DNA of 64,000 bases from Lentibacillus jeotgali (GCF_000224785.1 NZ_AGAV01000007.1:124001-188000); one strand, 5' to 3'; shown: positions 52,716-62,506, counted from the first letter of the stretch. The notes: generated from the letters alone by a model not told the origin. Numbers and translations: made by a program.

Positions 52716-53066
52716 CTATCCTTTCGGTTTAAAAATGATGGCGCCAATGACACCAAAAATAATGGCGGCTGAAATACCGGCGCTTGTTACTTCGAAAATC
52801 CCGGTGACCACACCGATTATGCCGTGCTGCTGTGCCTCCTGCATAGCACCGTGCACAAGCTGATTTCCGAAATTCGTTATCGGAACAGTTGCCCCGGCGC
52901 CGGCAAAGTCAATTAGCGGATCATACAAGCCCAGACCATCTAAAATGGCCCCTGCAATCACAAAAATGGTCAGTGTTACGCCCGGGTTCAGCTTGAATAC
53001 GTCAAATAGAATTTGCCCGATAAGACAAATCGTACCGCCGACAATAAATGCCCAGAGAAAAATCAT
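52716..53066 (-). CDS. spoVAEb: stage V sporulation protein AEb (SpoVAEb)
   Basis: This 116-residue protein has three to four membrane helices ([20 protein letters not shown] at 3-22) and the [23 protein letters not shown]-type loop (about 48-70). It is part of the SpoVA channel for dipicolinic acid uptake and release. The stop/start overlap with SpoVAD (4 bases) shows co-translation. Confidence 0.93.
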   Translation of the reverse strand: MIFLWAFIVGGTICLIGQILFDVFKLNPGVTLTIFVIAGAILDGLGLYDPLIDFAGAGATVPITNFGNQLVHGAMQEAQQHGIIGVVTGIFEVTSAGISAAIIFGVIGAIIFKPKG

Positions 53067-54079
53067 GGTTTATCACTTCCTGACTCAATTGAGACTGCAT
53101 GTGCAATACAAGGAATGGCATCATTTTGCTGTATACTTAAGGGCGAATGGAGTGAACCGGTTGCAACGACGAGAATACGGTTTAATTGCTGTTCTTTCAT
53201 CAGCTTTAAAAAATGACCATAAACGGCAACTGCTGAACTCGCTGTACCGCTTGCGCCAGCCAGAACCGGTTGCCCCTCACGATAGACGGTCAGACCACAG
53301 TCCTGATACATGTCACTGGTTATATTGATGTTTTTCTTCTGCAGCATATCCATTGAAATTTCACGGCCGATGTGCCCGAGATCACCCGTAATGATCAAGT
53401 CATAATACGTTGGGTCAACATTTCGTTCCCTTAGATGGGTTTCAATTGTATCAACGGCGGCCGGTGCCATGGCAGCACCCATGTTAAACGGATCTGAAAT
53501 GCCCATATCGACAACTTTTCCAATAGTTGCTGATGTAACCCTAGGGCCTTCACCGTTTTTGGCAACCAACGCACATCCTGCTCCTGTGACTGTCCATTGG
53601 GCTGTCGGGGGCTTCTGTCCGCCGTATTCCGTTGGGTATCTGAACTGTTTTTCCGTTGCGGCGTTATGACTGGCTGTCCCGCTTAAGATATAATCAGCCC
53701 CATCACCATTAATAATGAAAGCAGCAAGCGCAAGACTCTCCATCGATGTGGCACAGGCGCTGAATAAGCCAAAGTATGGCATGTCAAGTGATTTGGCTGC
53801 AAAACTGCTCGGGGTAATCTGATTGATCAAATCCCCGCTGATGAAAAATTTCACTTGTTCTTTTTGTATGAGGCTGTTTTTAACAGCAACCTGGCTTGCT
53901 TCCTCCATCAGTGTCCGTTGTGCTTTTTCGAAGGATGATTGCTTCAGCCACATATCACCATGCAAAATATCAAAAGCATCCGGAATATTGCCATTAGCCT
54001 CAAACGGACCACCGACAGTTCCGGTGGATATAATGACAGGCTCATTTTTAAAAATCCAGGTACGGTGTCCAGTTAACAT
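53063..54079 (-). CDS. spoVAD: stage V sporulation protein AD (SpoVAD)
   Basis: This 338-residue thiolase/ketoacyl-synthase-fold protein on the outer face of the inner spore membrane binds dipicolinic acid. The family elements are [24 protein letters not shown] (4-27), [16 protein letters not shown] (about 112-127) and [31 protein letters not shown] (about 142-172). The start at 54079 has GGGGAGGC and overlaps the SpoVAC stop codon (TAATG). Confidence 0.95.
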   Translation of the reverse strand: MLTGHRTWIFKNEPVIISTGTVGGPFEANGNIPDAFDILHGDMWLKQSSFEKAQRTLMEEASQVAVKNSLIQKEQVKFFISGDLINQITPSSFAAKSLDMPYFGLFSACATSMESLALAAFIINGDGADYILSGTASHNAATEKQFRYPTEYGGQKPPTAQWTVTGAGCALVAKNGEGPRVTSATIGKVVDMGISDPFNMGAAMAPAAVDTIETHLRERNVDPTYYDLIITGDLGHIGREISMDMLQKKNINITSDMYQDCGLTVYREGQPVLAGASGTASSAVAVYGHFLKLMKEQQLNRILVVATGSLHSPLSIQQNDAIPCIAHAVSIESGSDKP

Positions 54080-54558
54080 TATAAGCCTCCCCATTGAATC
54101 AAAATCGATTTAATTAAAGCAATGACAAAGGCCGAAAAAACACCATATACGATGACGGGACCGGCCAGTTTGAACATATTGCCACCGACACCCAGGATAA
54201 ATCCTTCTGAACGGTGTTCAATCGCCGCTGAAATGACAGAATTGCCAAAACCTGTTACAGGTACTGCAGACCCGGCGCCTGCAAATTGCCCGATCCGGTC
54301 GTATACACCAAAACCGGTCAAAAACATGGTAATAAAAATAAGAGTGGCAACTGTCGGATTGCCTGCTGTTTGCTCAGTAAAGCCAAACAGGTATATATGC
54401 ACAGTGGAAATGATCTGGCCGATAAAACAAATAAAACCACCAATCAGAAAAGCCTTGATACAGTTCTTCAGCAACGGGCGTTTAACTTCCCGATGTTTTG
54501 CAAATGCTTGATATCGCTGTGCATTTGGCGGTAAATTTTTCTTCTTCTTATCTGCCAT
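54079..54558 (-). CDS. spoVAC: stage V sporulation protein AC (SpoVAC)
   Basis: This 159-residue mechanosensitive-channel subunit of SpoVA has a basic N-terminus (MADKKKKNLPP) and four to five membrane helices with FGVYDRIGQFAGAGSAVPVTGFGNSVISAAIE (about 82-113). It is known to release dipicolinate during germination. AAGGTGTGAAG precedes the ATG. Confidence 0.95.
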   Translation of the reverse strand: MADKKKKNLPPNAQRYQAFAKHREVKRPLLKNCIKAFLIGGFICFIGQIISTVHIYLFGFTEQTAGNPTVATLIFITMFLTGFGVYDRIGQFAGAGSAVPVTGFGNSVISAAIEHRSEGFILGVGGNMFKLAGPVIVYGVFSAFVIALIKSILIQWGGL

Positions 54559-54574
54559 ACATCTTCACACCTTC

Positions 54575-55030
54575 TTACGTTTTATCTTTCATTAGTTTAA
54601 TGAGTCGGTCGACCTCTTTTTTCAATTTCTTGCGTGATATGTCTTTCCCGGCTATTTTTTCTTCGAGATTACCGATATCGAAGACGAGCCTTTTGTCAGT
54701 TGAAACCTCAACCTTATGATCGGGAAATTCCTTATCCATTTCTTTTTGCATTTTCTTGCGTATATCAACTAATTGAAGCCGCTTGTTGTGTTTAATTTCA
54801 AAGGCAAGAATCAATTTCTTGTCTGTATTGACGGCGTTAACAGCGGTTACAGGCTCATGTCTGCTTATCTTTTCTTTTGCCCGATTTGCAGCAGTCTGAT
54901 CAATCGGATTGCTGGTTGAGATTTTATTGAAGTTGACGTCTTGACTATTCTGTGATGTATCATCGTTTGGTGAGCAGCTTATCAGGAAAATCAGTGCGAA
55001 TACTGTCAACATAATGTGCCATGTTTTCAT
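54575..55030 (-). CDS. YhcN/YlaJ-type sporulation lipoprotein
   Basis: This 151-residue lipoprotein has signal peptide and lipobox LISC (Cys19). A YhcN/YlaJ domain follows (about 50-150) with EKISRHEPVTAVNAVNTDKKLILAFEIKH. It is the second gene of spoVA2-type operons and is anchored to the forespore inner membrane. Confidence 0.9.
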   Translation of the reverse strand: MKTWHIMLTVFALIFLISCSPNDDTSQNSQDVNFNKISTSNPIDQTAANRAKEKISRHEPVTAVNAVNTDKKLILAFEIKHNKRLQLVDIRKKMQKEMDKEFPDHKVEVSTDKRLVFDIGNLEEKIAGKDISRKKLKKEVDRLIKLMKDKT

Positions 55031-55080
55031 TGTATGTCTCCATGGGGGCGAGGCTGGCTGATTCAGCCAACCTCGTCCAT

Positions 55081-55287
55081 TTAAAATCCTTTGTATTGAG
55101 GTTCTTCCTGCTCTATTTGTTGTACACGCGGTTCGACAGTTTGCAAAATGGTTTGTGTCTGCTGAGCTGCATCCTGATAAAGCTGCTTTGCTTGTTTGTT
55201 TTCTGTCTGAAGGGCGAACTGTTCAAAGCTCGCTTGTGCACTTTTTAAACCGGCAATCGTCTGTTTAACCTGCGATGAAACGGTCAT
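55081..55287 (-). CDS. DUF1657 protein, first gene of the spoVA2-type operon
   Basis: This 68-residue helical protein MTVSSQVKQTIAGLKSAQAS...EEPQYKGF is a paralogue of the gene at 52505. AAGGAGGATTAATCACC precedes the ATG. No clear sigma-G promoter was found in the ~200 bases upstream, although sporulation control is expected. Confidence 0.9.
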   Translation of the reverse strand: MTVSSQVKQTIAGLKSAQASFEQFALQTENKQAKQLYQDAAQQTQTILQTVEPRVQQIEQEEPQYKGF

Positions 55288-55506
55288 GGTGATTAATCCT
55301 CCTTAAGTTAGGGAACTCACTTATAATCAAAAAGTAAATAGAAAAAATGTGTCACCAATCTCAGATGTGTTTTTTCCTACGCACTTCACTATTTATAATT
55401 TTAATGATTGCCCTTAATTATGCTTACTATTTTTTACCTTTTTATTAACTTTTATGAAACTTTTGAACGGGTCAAATCGTCATAAATAAATGAGGTGAGA
55501 TGGGGT

Positions 55507-55953
55507 ATGAAAAAATGGCATATGGTGTTTATTGGGGTGATGTTGCTCATCGCGGCCGCTTCCTTCTATTGGTTAAATGGAGGAGCAGATGCAGAATTGA
55601 CAGGTAATGAAACAACTCAGATACAGGAAGGCGACTTTATTTTACATATTCGGACTGAATCTGTAGATGGAGGATTTCGAGTGTTCAGGGCGATTCAGTA
55701 TGTCGGTAGTGAATCAGTTGAAATCAAACATCAAACGCCGCTTGTTTCAGTATCATTTAACCATCCCAATCACGACTATACCGGAAAAACTGTTTCCAAT
55801 ATCCTGGTTACAGGAAACAGTTATCATCCGCAGGGACCGAAAACATTTGATACACCGGGAAAAGGCGTTTATACATTATTTTGCGAGACACGGTTCATTG
55901 CTGATGGTGAACAAAAGAAAATCACGCATCAGGAGGAATTGACCTTCCAATAG
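55507..55953 (+). CDS. secreted or membrane-anchored hypothetical protein (148 aa)
   Basis: A single N-terminal helix (MKKWHMVFIGVMLLIAAASFYWL, about 1-23) is followed by an extracellular beta-rich domain of ~120 residues (QIQEGDFILHIRTESVDGGF..., ending THQEELTFQ). There is no lipobox. The start at 55507 was chosen with GAGGTGAG 9 bases upstream; GTG 55495 is the alternative. The family was not recognised; it may be an intracellular proteinase inhibitor-like or Ig-like fold (guess). Confidence 0.7.
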   Translation: MKKWHMVFIGVMLLIAAASFYWLNGGADAELTGNETTQIQEGDFILHIRTESVDGGFRVFRAIQYVGSESVEIKHQTPLVSVSFNHPNHDYTGKTVSNILVTGNSYHPQGPKTFDTPGKGVYTLFCETRFIADGEQKKITHQEELTFQ

Positions 55954-55988
55954 AAAAGCATCCCGCAGCATGGCAGGATGCTTTTTTA
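55953..55988 (+). terminator. terminator after the hypothetical gene
   Basis: AAAAGCATCC / GGATGCTTTTTT with a 12-base loop. Confidence 0.88.
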
Positions 55989-56114
55989 ATGACGATTTTC
56001 GGGTGCGGTCAGATTCATTCCTAAACATCTCGTGACAATCCGGTCTGGTGATATCAATTTTCTGTCACTTTTGTTAAACTGATGGTACAGACATTTATGG
56101 AAGGTTGATGGCAG

Positions 56115-57386
56115 ATGGCAGAGTTGCGAAAGCCGATTCCGGTTGAAGAAGCGATTAACCACGTATGGAAGCATCGATTAACAGGAGAAACAGAGCATGT
56201 TTCCATAACTAATTGTGATAATAGAAGACTGGCAGAGAATATTGTGGCCAAGCACCCTGTTCCGCCATTCCCGAAGTCACCCTATGACGGGTTTGCGCTT
56301 CGTTCAGAGGATACACAGGAAGCGAACCGGCATAATCCGGTGTCGTTTAAAGTTGTTGAACATATCGGAGCAGGGCAGGTTCCGGAAAAAAGCTTACATA
56401 AAGGAGAAGCCACACGCATTATGACTGGGGCTGAGATTCCTGATGGCGCAGATTGCATTGCCATGTTTGAAATATGTCAGACGTATGAAGAAGATAATCA
56501 TTCCTATATGTCGATTAAACGAACGATGGAGCCGGGTCAGAATATCATCGGAGAAGGTTCAGAAGTATCAGAAGGCGAAAAACTGATCGAGAAGGGAACC
56601 ATGATTAACCCCGGTATCAAAGCGGTTCTGGCAACGTTTGGCTACAGTCAGGTGAAAGTCGCCAAAAAGCCGGTGATTGGTGTGATTGCAACCGGCACCG
56701 AATTACTCGATGTAGGGGAGGAGCTGCAGCCAGGCAAAATTCGCAATTCCAATGCTTATATGATTGCATCACAAATAAACAGAGCCGGCGCAGACTATAA
56801 GTATTTTGGAAAGCTTGAAGATGAGTTTGATTCCAGCTATAACATGATAAAAGAGGCATTGGAAGAAGTCGATATTCTGATTACGACCGGGGGCGTATCA
56901 GTTGGGGATTTCGATTTAATGCCTGCCATTTATGAAGAACTTGGAGCGGATGTTCTTTTCAACAAGGTGGCGATGCGTCCGGGAAGTGTCACGACAGTTG
57001 CGGCAATTGGCGGAAAAATCCTGTATGGACTATCGGGCAATCCTTCCGCATGCTATGTTGGCTTTGAGCTGTTTGTCAGACCACTCTTAAAGCATTATTT
57101 ATACAGCGATTATGCTTTTCTGCGCAGGATCAAGGCAACACTTTCGGATGATTTTCCAAAACCAAATCCATTCACCCGATTTGTCCGCAGCTATTTAACA
57201 TATGAAAATGGCAGGGTTCACGCTAAATTGGCCGGGACGGATAAATCCAATGTTGTCACCTCACTGGCGCATACAACCGGTTTGATGATACTTCCGGGTG
57301 GGACCCGCGGTTTTGAAGCCGGTGATGAAGTGGACATATTGCTGCTTGACGATCAGCATGGGCAGCGTGATTTTAAGGCCATTTAG
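56115..57386 (+). CDS. moeA: molybdopterin molybdenumtransferase MoeA
   Basis: This 423-residue enzyme inserts molybdate into adenylylated molybdopterin. [19 protein letters not shown] (about 48-66), the [17 protein letters not shown] segment (about 100-117), the [11 protein letters not shown] and [14 protein letters not shown] (about 254-268) motifs and [19 protein letters not shown] (about 306-324) are all present. The GGAAGG ribosome site is rather distant. It forms an operon with moaA, serving the formate dehydrogenase in this window. Confidence 0.93.
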   Translation: MAELRKPIPVEEAINHVWKHRLTGETEHVSITNCDNRRLAENIVAKHPVPPFPKSPYDGFALRSEDTQEANRHNPVSFKVVEHIGAGQVPEKSLHKGEATRIMTGAEIPDGADCIAMFEICQTYEEDNHSYMSIKRTMEPGQNIIGEGSEVSEGEKLIEKGTMINPGIKAVLATFGYSQVKVAKKPVIGVIATGTELLDVGEELQPGKIRNSNAYMIASQINRAGADYKYFGKLEDEFDSSYNMIKEALEEVDILITTGGVSVGDFDLMPAIYEELGADVLFNKVAMRPGSVTTVAAIGGKILYGLSGNPSACYVGFELFVRPLLKHYLYSDYAFLRRIKATLSDDFPKPNPFTRFVRSYLTYENGRVHAKLAGTDKSNVVTSLAHTTGLMILPGGTRGFEAGDEVDILLLDDQHGQRDFKAI

Positions 57387-57409
57387 ATAGGGCTAAAGGA
57401 GAGGTTAAT

Positions 57410-58435
57410 GTGCAAAATGAACCAGCACCCATAAAGGACCACTTCGGAAGAGTACTTAAAGACCTGCGTATATCGGTAATCGATAAGTGTAACTTCCGCT
57501 GCACCTATTGTATGCCGAAAGAAATATTCGGCGAGGACTATGTGTTCTTGTCGGAAAAAGAATTATTGAGCTTTGACGAAATCATTCGGCTTGCCAAAGT
57601 ATTTGCAAATCTAGGCGTCGAAAAAATCCGTATTACCGGCGGCGAGCCGTTGATGCGCAGAAATCTTGATAAATTAATTGCCGATTTGGCAGCCATTCCG
57701 GGAATAAACGATATCGCCCTAACGACAAATGCCGTTATGCTTTCAAAGATGGCAAAAAAGCTGAAAGCGGCCGGACTAAAACGGGTCAATGTCAGTCTCG
57801 ATGCGATTGAAGATGACGTATTCAAGTCAATTAATGATAGAGGTGTCGGATCCAGCCCTGTCTTGAAAGGAATCGAGGCCGCCAAAGAAGCGGGGCTTGG
57901 CGTAAAGATCAATATGGTTGTCAAAAAAGGGATGAATGATAGCCAGATTTTACCGATGGCCCGCTATTTCAAAGGAAAAGACATTATTCTACGTTTTATC
58001 GAATTTATGGATGTCGGAAACCATAATGGCTGGGATTTCAACCATGTCATTTCCAAAAAAGATATTGTCAACACGATTAACCAGGAGATGGCGATTGAAC
58101 CGGCGGAAGAAAATTATTACGGTGAGGTGGCTTCAAGATACCGTTATAAAGATGGCGAAGGTGAAATAGGTGTCATTTCTTCTGTGACTGACGCGTTCTG
58201 CGGTACCTGCACCCGGATCCGGCTGTCTGCGGACGGCAAGCTTTACACGTGTCTTTTTGCATCAGATGGATTTGATGTCCGGGGCAGGATGCGCGAGGAT
58301 GAGCTGTCTGATGATGAATTGGAACACGAGCTGACAAGTTTGTGGGGCAGACGAAAAGATCGCTATTCAGAAGAACGTACTGAAGAAACCCGGCGAAACA
58401 GGAAGAAAATTGAAATGTCGTATATCGGAGGTTAA
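57410..58435 (+). CDS. moaA: GTP 3',8-cyclase MoaA
   Basis: This 341-residue radical-SAM enzyme catalyses the first step of molybdopterin synthesis from GTP. N-terminal cluster CNFRCTYC (Cys27, 31, 34), [12 protein letters not shown] (about 74-85), and C-terminal second cluster [26 protein letters not shown] (about 257-282). It ends in the conserved Gly-Gly (SYIGG), needed for activity. GTG start with GGAGAGG. Only 23 bases separate it from moeA. Confidence 0.95.
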   Translation: MQNEPAPIKDHFGRVLKDLRISVIDKCNFRCTYCMPKEIFGEDYVFLSEKELLSFDEIIRLAKVFANLGVEKIRITGGEPLMRRNLDKLIADLAAIPGINDIALTTNAVMLSKMAKKLKAAGLKRVNVSLDAIEDDVFKSINDRGVGSSPVLKGIEAAKEAGLGVKINMVVKKGMNDSQILPMARYFKGKDIILRFIEFMDVGNHNGWDFNHVISKKDIVNTINQEMAIEPAEENYYGEVASRYRYKDGEGEIGVISSVTDAFCGTCTRIRLSADGKLYTCLFASDGFDVRGRMREDELSDDELEHELTSLWGRRKDRYSEERTEETRRNRKKIEMSYIGG

Positions 58436-58486
58436 AGTCGTTCCAGTATTTGTGAACGAGTCCATTGATAAAATGGGGGTGGTTGT

Positions 58487-58897
58487 GTGAAAACATTTAA
58501 GCTGAAGTCTTTAAAAGTCATAGATAATGAAGATGCTGATATGCTGGAGCAATCAATCCCTCTCTTGGACGGTTTGATTATTAACAGGGAAGATGAGGAA
58601 AATAGCTGGATAATCGAAGCATATGTTGAGCAAGAACAATATGATTTTTTTCAAAATCTTCACAGTCATAACGAGCAAGTCATGATTGAGGTTAAAATTA
58701 CAAAAGAGAGTAACGATCCTGCAACGTTCATTACATCAATTTCAGGGATTAATGTGATTGGCGATCACATGAATGTTCTGTTTATCGGTACCATTGTCGA
58801 TCAGAGCAAAGAAATAATCGAAGAAAAGCTAAAGTTGCTGATTGAACAAGGCTATCAGGGAGAAGAGCTGCTGCATAAATTTAAAGAACAGATTTAA
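58487..58897 (+). CDS. YwpF-like protein
   Basis: This 136-residue soluble protein starts MKTFKLKSLKVID and has IPLLDGLIINREDEENSWIIEAYV (24-47), as in YwpF of B. subtilis (same length of 136). GTG start with GGGGGTGG. The function is unknown. It may be in the moeA-moaA transcript. Confidence 0.75.
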   Translation: MKTFKLKSLKVIDNEDADMLEQSIPLLDGLIINREDEENSWIIEAYVEQEQYDFFQNLHSHNEQVMIEVKITKESNDPATFITSISGINVIGDHMNVLFIGTIVDQSKEIIEEKLKLLIEQGYQGEELLHKFKEQI

Positions 58898-58953
58898 GGT
58901 GAATTTATCCGTTTATTAGAAGATGGGGCAGTTCAAGTCAATCGGCCTTTAAT

Positions 58954-58992
58954 AAGCCGGCGTGCTGCTATTAAGTGAGCGCCGGCTTTTTG
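58954..58992 (+). terminator. terminator after the ywpF-like gene
   Basis: AAGCCGGCG / (G)CGCCGGCTTTTT with a 19-base loop. Confidence 0.85.
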
Positions 58993-59094
58993 AGCAGTAA
59001 GTATAGATACATAATTGCAACTTGGGCTTTCGCCATAACAATTTTTCTAATATTGACCCATTCATTACATTTTGATGTTTTTTAAACCAGTACA

Positions 59095-59462
59095 GTTGAT
59101 ATAAAATGCGACATAGTGACAGGGTGATTTCCGCTTTGGGCAGTTGCTTTCCGCGGGCAACGCTTCAGCTTCCTCGGAAGCAAAAACCGCTTCCTGCGGG
59201 ATCTTCAGCCGCCCGCTTTCCCGCAGGAGTCAACTGCCCTCCGCTCCAATCAACCATCATAATATCATGATTGGAAGTGGAATATCTCCAAACCAGCGGA
59301 GGAAATACACGGAGACTCCTGTGGGAGCAAAGGCATAGGTGAGACCCCGCAGTGCGTCAGCACGCGGAGGCTCACCAGCCGCCCACGGAAAGCGAAGTGT
59401 ATTTCCGAAGCGACGTTATTCCACTCAACCTTTACGTCGCAGTTTATAGATTCTATGTCAAA
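59095..59462. repeat. GC-rich dispersed Bacillaceae repeat with terminal inverted repeats
   Basis: Ends TATAAAATGCGAC (59100-59112) and GTCGCAGTTTATA (59436-59448) are inverted with one mismatch and match the element at 33535-33937. The inside has several nested inverted repeats around CTTCCTGCGGGATCTTCAGC and CCCGCAGGAGTC, a sequence type I recall as widespread in Bacillaceae. A short relic (CTCCCGCAGGAGTCTCGTAT) lies at about 61175. Confidence 0.75.
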
Positions 59463-59494
59463 AATTTAATCTTTTTGTTAGCAGCCTTTGTTTA

Positions 59495-59545
59495 AATTAT
59501 AGTAAAACGGGGTGCTGATAAAGAGACTCCCGTTTTACTATAATT
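59495..59545 (+). promoter_or_regulatory. 17-bp perfect inverted repeat
   Basis: AATTATAGTAAAACGGG and its exact complement, 17-base loop. It lies upstream of the promoter of the Trk/Ktr gene, and could be an operator pair, a relic of an element or a terminator-like barrier. Confidence 0.7.
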
Positions 59546-59638
59546 ATGCTGCCAGATGTGTTGTTTTTGTTCATGTTTTTAGTATTTGAAGTCTCCGTTT
59601 AAAAAATTATCAAATCGGAAGCATTAAACGCTGTTGAC

Positions 59639-59647
59639 TGCTATAAT
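59639..59647 (+). promoter_or_regulatory. extended -10 promoter of the Ktr/Trk gene
   Basis: TGC-TATAAT with no clear -35 at 17 bases; 55 bases before the start codon. Confidence 0.5.
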
Positions 59648-59701
59648 GGTGATTAAGTTTTTCAATACAGCTGATAATAAAGTGAGCGCAAGGGGGATTG
59701 A

Positions 59702-61063
59702 ATGATGAGGCATTCCTTTTTCCGCTGGATGAACCAATTATCACCAGTACAGCTTATTTTCCTGTTTTATTTTATAGCAGTTATTGCGGCTACAGCGCTG
59801 CTGGCACTCCCTGTAGCTCATCAAGAAGGTGCAGAACCGCCGTTCATTGATATATTATTTACTGCGGTCAGTGCACTTAGTGTTACCGGCCTAAGCACTT
59901 TGACAATAGCCGAGACCTTTAGCACCACTGGCATCACGATACTTGCTGTCATTCTTCAGTTAGGCGGTGTCGGGGTGATGGCCGTCGGAACGTTTATCTG
60001 GATGATTATCGGCAAGAAGATTGGGCTGAAGGAACGTCGTTTGATCATGGCAGATCAAAACCAGACATCATTCGCAGGGATTGTCAGGTTGGTAAAGGAA
60101 ATTTTATCGGTCGTTTTGATTATTGAATTGATTGGCTTCCTGATTCTTGGGACATATTTTTTGCAATATTTCCCGACAGCAAAAGAAGCTTATTTCCAGG
60201 GGTTTTTCGGAGCGATAAGTGCGACGACAAATGGCGGCTTTGATATTACCGGTCAATCTCTGGTTTTGTTTAAGGATGATTACTTCGTTCAGTTCATCAA
60301 TATGCTGCTGATTATTTTTGGGGCTATAGGCTATCCGGTTTTGGTTGAGATCAAAGAATTCTTATTTGGAAAGGAGAATAGAGGCCATACGTTTCGGTTT
60401 ACACTGTTTACAAAAGTCACGACACTGACCTTTTTTACCTTGGTTGTCACAGGGGCCATTTTCATTATGCTGCTGGATATAAACAACTTTTTTGCAGGGA
60501 AATCCTGGCATGACATATTGTTTTATTCCTTGTTTCAATCGGTTACAACACGAAGCGGCGGGTTGAGCACAATGGATGTCAGTCAACTGTCCGAGCCGAA
60601 TCACTTATTCATGTCAGTGCTTATGTTCATCGGAGCTTCGCCCAGCAGTGCCGGCGGGGGTATCCGGACTACCACCTTCGCACTGGTTGTCATATTCATC
60701 ATTACCTATGCAAGAGGTAAGGGGAATATTCGGTTGTTTAACCGTGAAGTGTATGAGGAGGATCTCTTAAAAGCTGTCATGGTGACATTAATGGGTTTTA
60801 TATTTGTATTTGCCGCAATGATTATTATTTCCGTTGTGGAACCATTTGACCTGACCGAAATCCTGTTTGAAGCAACTTCGGCGTTTGGAACGGTGGGCTT
60901 ATCTCTTGGCATAACTGATAACCTTTCAAATATTAGTAAAATCGTTCTTATGTTTTTGATGTTTATTGGAAGAGTAGGGATTATTACCTTCTTGCTTATT
61001 TTCAAGGATAATAAAAAGACCGGGAAGTACCATTATCCAAAAGAGAAAATGATCATTGGCTAA
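59702..61063 (+). CDS. TrkH/KtrB-family potassium (Na+) uptake channel subunit
   Basis: This 453-residue membrane protein has the four membrane-pore-membrane repeats of the family. Selectivity filter loops: SALSVTGLST, SATTNGGFDITG, SVTTRSGGLSTMD and ATSAFGTVGLSLG. AAGGGGG precedes the first of two ATGs. It needs a KtrA/C gating ring, not encoded nearby. It may support osmotic adaptation. B. subtilis KtrB and KtrD are the closest types; which one cannot be decided. Confidence 0.9.
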   Translation: MMRHSFFRWMNQLSPVQLIFLFYFIAVIAATALLALPVAHQEGAEPPFIDILFTAVSALSVTGLSTLTIAETFSTTGITILAVILQLGGVGVMAVGTFIWMIIGKKIGLKERRLIMADQNQTSFAGIVRLVKEILSVVLIIELIGFLILGTYFLQYFPTAKEAYFQGFFGAISATTNGGFDITGQSLVLFKDDYFVQFINMLLIIFGAIGYPVLVEIKEFLFGKENRGHTFRFTLFTKVTTLTFFTLVVTGAIFIMLLDINNFFAGKSWHDILFYSLFQSVTTRSGGLSTMDVSQLSEPNHLFMSVLMFIGASPSSAGGGIRTTTFALVVIFIITYARGKGNIRLFNREVYEEDLLKAVMVTLMGFIFVFAAMIIISVVEPFDLTEILFEATSAFGTVGLSLGITDNLSNISKIVLMFLMFIGRVGIITFLLIFKDNKKTGKYHYPKEKMIIG

Positions 61064-61100
61064 AGATCCCATTAAGGAAAGAATACTATCAAGTTGATAA

Positions 61101-61265
61101 ACCGGAGGAATCGGGACAAAAGTGCTTTTATGCAAGAGAAATCCGAACTAAATAGAAAATATGGTTAGTGATTTCTCCCGCAGGAGTCTCGTATATTTCC
61201 TACGCTAAAGCAGTATATTGTTCGACTTTAGAGTTGGTTGTTTTAGTTATGTCCCAGCCTCCGGT
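61101..61265. repeat. 165-bp element with ACCGGAGG...GGGACA terminal inverted repeats
   Basis: The left end ACCGGAGGAATCGGGACAAA and right end (complement of TTATGTCCCAGCCTCCGGT) pair imperfectly as an inverted repeat. The interior holds a relic of the GC-rich repeat. It fills the space between two convergent genes. The GGCTGGGACATAACT type of sequence is common in Bacilli. Confidence 0.65.
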
Positions 61266-61270
61266 ATCAT

Positions 61271-62413
61271 TCAATTGTTGTTTGATTTCTTGATGCCAAG
61301 GATTTTTAACTGGTCATTCTCGTGTCCAATAGTCAGTTCATAAGTGATTTCTACTCCCTTTGTTTTTTCTTTATCCGGTGGTTTTGTTTCCGCAGTGACC
61401 GTAACTGTCGTTTTAACCTGGTTGTCATCTGTAACGGTACTTGAAAGACCGGAATATTCAAGGTTCATGAAATGGATATAGCCTTCACGAAACTCTGAAT
61501 AGGACCGGGACGACTGCATAGAGCTTCCCAACAAAGTATAGGCACCGACATAATCTCTGATGCTGATATTTTCAAAAAAGTAATCTGCCACATACTCAGC
61601 ATCCTCGATCAGCTGATCTGGGCTGTCGGGGGAATTAATATCATCGGCATTTTTATATACCAGCTCGTCATGTTGTGCCTCATTTGACCAAGTTGTCACT
61701 TGTTCATAAATTTCACTTGCCGGGATACTAAAACCGATTGTTCCATCATTTGTTCCCACTGAATTAATGCCGATAACATTGCCGGTTTCACGGTTAATCA
61801 AGGGACCGCCGCTGTTGCCATGGGTTATTTGCGCTGAAATTTGGTAGACATTTTCATAATTGAAACCGTCGACTGAAAAATTTCGTTCTGTTCCTGAAAT
61901 AATCCCAAGGGTCACTGTGTTTTGAAAACCGTGAGGACTACCAAGAGCGATAACCTCATCTCCAATTTCAGCTTTTGTTTCCGTCTCGATATTCAAGGCA
62001 TTTTGGTTGGCCAACTGCTGTACACGGATAACGGCAATATCGGTATCTTCCCCTGTTCCGACGATCGCCGCTGGATAAATGTGGCCATTGGCTGTCCGAA
62101 CATTAATAACGTCAGCATTTTTCACAACGTGAGCGTTTGTAATTATGTCGCCTTTCTCATTAAATAAAAATCCGGACCCTGTGATCGTGCTTTGCTCATT
62201 TTGACCTTCTATCTGGACAACACTTTTTTCCGCGTTATGAATGATTGATTTTAGGTCAAGGCTGCCGGTATTTGATTTTACCTTGTTAATGGCGGGATTG
62301 TTTACCGCAACGGGATTTGCTTGCCATGTATTATACATAACAGTCAAAATAATTATGCCGGCTGCAACAAGCAATAGAGATACAATCACCGGTCCCCGAA
62401 TTTTTCTTTGCAT
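61271..62413 (-). CDS. HtrA/trypsin-like membrane-anchored serine protease without PDZ domain
   Basis: This 380-residue protein has one N-terminal helix (8-28), then an S1C protease domain with catalytic triad His95 (ITNAHVV), Asp125 (DTDIAVI) and Ser201 (THGNSGGPL). The C-terminal ~125 residues are not PDZ but an NTF2-like domain (DYFFENISIRDYVGAYTLLG...). The start at 62413 has AGAGAGGTGA; an in-frame ATG 15 codons upstream has none. It is paired with the zinc-ribbon protein 94 bases upstream. It would work outside the membrane in quality control or sensing. Confidence 0.87.
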   Translation of the reverse strand: MQRKIRGPVIVSLLLVAAGIIILTVMYNTWQANPVAVNNPAINKVKSNTGSLDLKSIIHNAEKSVVQIEGQNEQSTITGSGFLFNEKGDIITNAHVVKNADVINVRTANGHIYPAAIVGTGEDTDIAVIRVQQLANQNALNIETETKAEIGDEVIALGSPHGFQNTVTLGIISGTERNFSVDGFNYENVYQISAQITHGNSGGPLINRETGNVIGINSVGTNDGTIGFSIPASEIYEQVTTWSNEAQHDELVYKNADDINSPDSPDQLIEDAEYVADYFFENISIRDYVGAYTLLGSSMQSSRSYSEFREGYIHFMNLEYSGLSSTVTDDNQVKTTVTVTAETKPPDKEKTKGVEITYELTIGHENDQLKILGIKKSNNN

Positions 62414-62506
62414 ATGTTCACCTCTCTGATTACGTATTCGTTTATCCCAGGCAATCAAGAGTTAACAGGGAAATATCAGTGGAAAACGATCTGTCGAATG
62501 GCGTGT

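Larger units (their letters stand above)
58993..59701. other. intergenic region of repeats upstream of the potassium transporter gene
   Basis: No coding gene. It contains a dispersed repeat element (59095-59462), a 17-bp perfect hairpin (59495-59545) and an extended -10 promoter (59639-59647). Confidence 0.7.

Noticed and set aside
51589-55287. Tn1546-like mobile spoVA2mob transposon
   Set aside because: Gene order matches, but no transposase, resolvase or terminal repeats were seen around the operon.
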